NCBI GenBank assembly: GCA_031177735.1
Contig: JAPSKJ010000174.1
Location: forward strand, 1-5,421
DNA length: 5,421 nt
Reading direction: 5' to 3'
DNA from: Nocardioides sp.
GTDB taxonomy: Bacteria; Actinomycetota; Actinomycetes; Propionibacteriales; Nocardioidaceae
In this document: in pieces, positions 5,314-5,421 of the stretch
Position numbering within the stretch: the first letter of the stretch is position 1
Layout: each line of letters begins with the position of its first letter
Notes under the pieces: model-generated
Databases searched by the model: none
What the model was told of the DNA's origin: nothing
Seen by the model: only the letters and a program-made list of their open reading frames with translations
Made by a program: the position numbers and the translations under genes

Positions 5314-5421
5314 TCAGGCCTGGGCGTCGGCCTCGGCAGCCTCGGCCGCGGGGGCCTCGGTCGCCTCGGGGGCCTCAGTCGCAGCAGCCTCGGCCGCGGG
5401 GGTCTCCGCCGCAGCAGCCTC
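5314..5421 (-). CDS. rpsB: 30S ribosomal protein S2, C-terminal tail only
   Basis: Only the last 35 codons are in the window. They encode a tail made almost entirely of Ala, Glu, Pro and Thr, ending EAADEA-like as AAEAADAQA's close relative AEAADAEA is not seen; the actual last residues are AAEAAEADAQA followed by TGA at 5314-5316. No S2 core residue is visible. The assignment rests on position directly upstream of tsf and on the fact that many actinobacterial S2 proteins carry acidic Ala-rich C-terminal extensions. S2 binds the 30S platform late in assembly and helps hold S1 or mRNA near the exit site. The DNA of the tail is repetitive, with a 19-bp exact repeat at 48-bp spacing. Confidence 0.88.
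   Translation of the reverse strand, partial: EAAAAETPAAEAAATEAPEATEAPAAEAAEADAQA
5336..5402. repeat. 19-bp direct repeat inside the S2 tail coding region
   Basis: GCAGCCTCGGCCGCGGGGG occurs identically at 5336-5354 and 5384-5402, a period of 48 bp or 16 codons. On the coding strand both copies specify PAAEAA. The repeat preserves reading frame and probably reflects in-frame duplication within low-complexity sequence. Confidence 0.8.

Overview
The window is high-GC DNA (roughly two thirds G+C by eye). Every credible gene lies on the minus strand, so transcription runs from high to low coordinates. The gene order rpsB, tsf, pyrH, frr, cdsA, small membrane protein, rlmN is a known Actinobacteria arrangement. 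GTG starts on pyrH and frr, strong G/C at third codon positions, and an Ala/Glu/Pro-rich tail on ribosomal protein S2 fit a high-GC Gram-positive, possibly Nocardioides-like. The genus is inference; nothing in the window proves it.

In transcription order: the last 35 codons of rpsB (5314-5421); tsf, elongation factor Ts (4457-5266); a 157-nt spacer with a long stem-loop that probably ends or attenuates rpsB-tsf transcription; pyrH, UMP kinase (3586-4299); frr, ribosome recycling factor (2968-3525, GTG start); cdsA, phosphatidate cytidylyltransferase (2047-2952), only 15 nt after frr; an unrecognised three-helix membrane protein (1587-1991); rlmN, the radical-SAM 23S rRNA/tRNA adenine-C2 methyltransferase (400-1524), with a short stem-loop right after its stop. 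A gene-free stretch of about 340 bp (61-399) follows. At the edge is the start of a Rossmann-fold NAD(P)-binding protein of the NmrA/SDR kind (1-60).

The genes form a growth-linked housekeeping cluster. S2, EF-Ts, RRF and RlmN serve the ribosome. PyrH makes UDP, which leads to UTP and CTP, and CdsA uses CTP to make CDP-diacylglycerol for phospholipids. Spacing suggests pyrH-frr-cdsA and probably the two downstream genes are co-transcribed, with rpsB-tsf partly insulated from them.

I found no mobile element, CRISPR array, tRNA, rRNA or convincing new system. The points worth a second look are small: stem-loops at many gene junctions (two contain a stop codon, two could mask a ribosome binding site), the unknown membrane protein, the repeat-built S2 tail, and the palindrome-containing gap before the NmrA-like gene.
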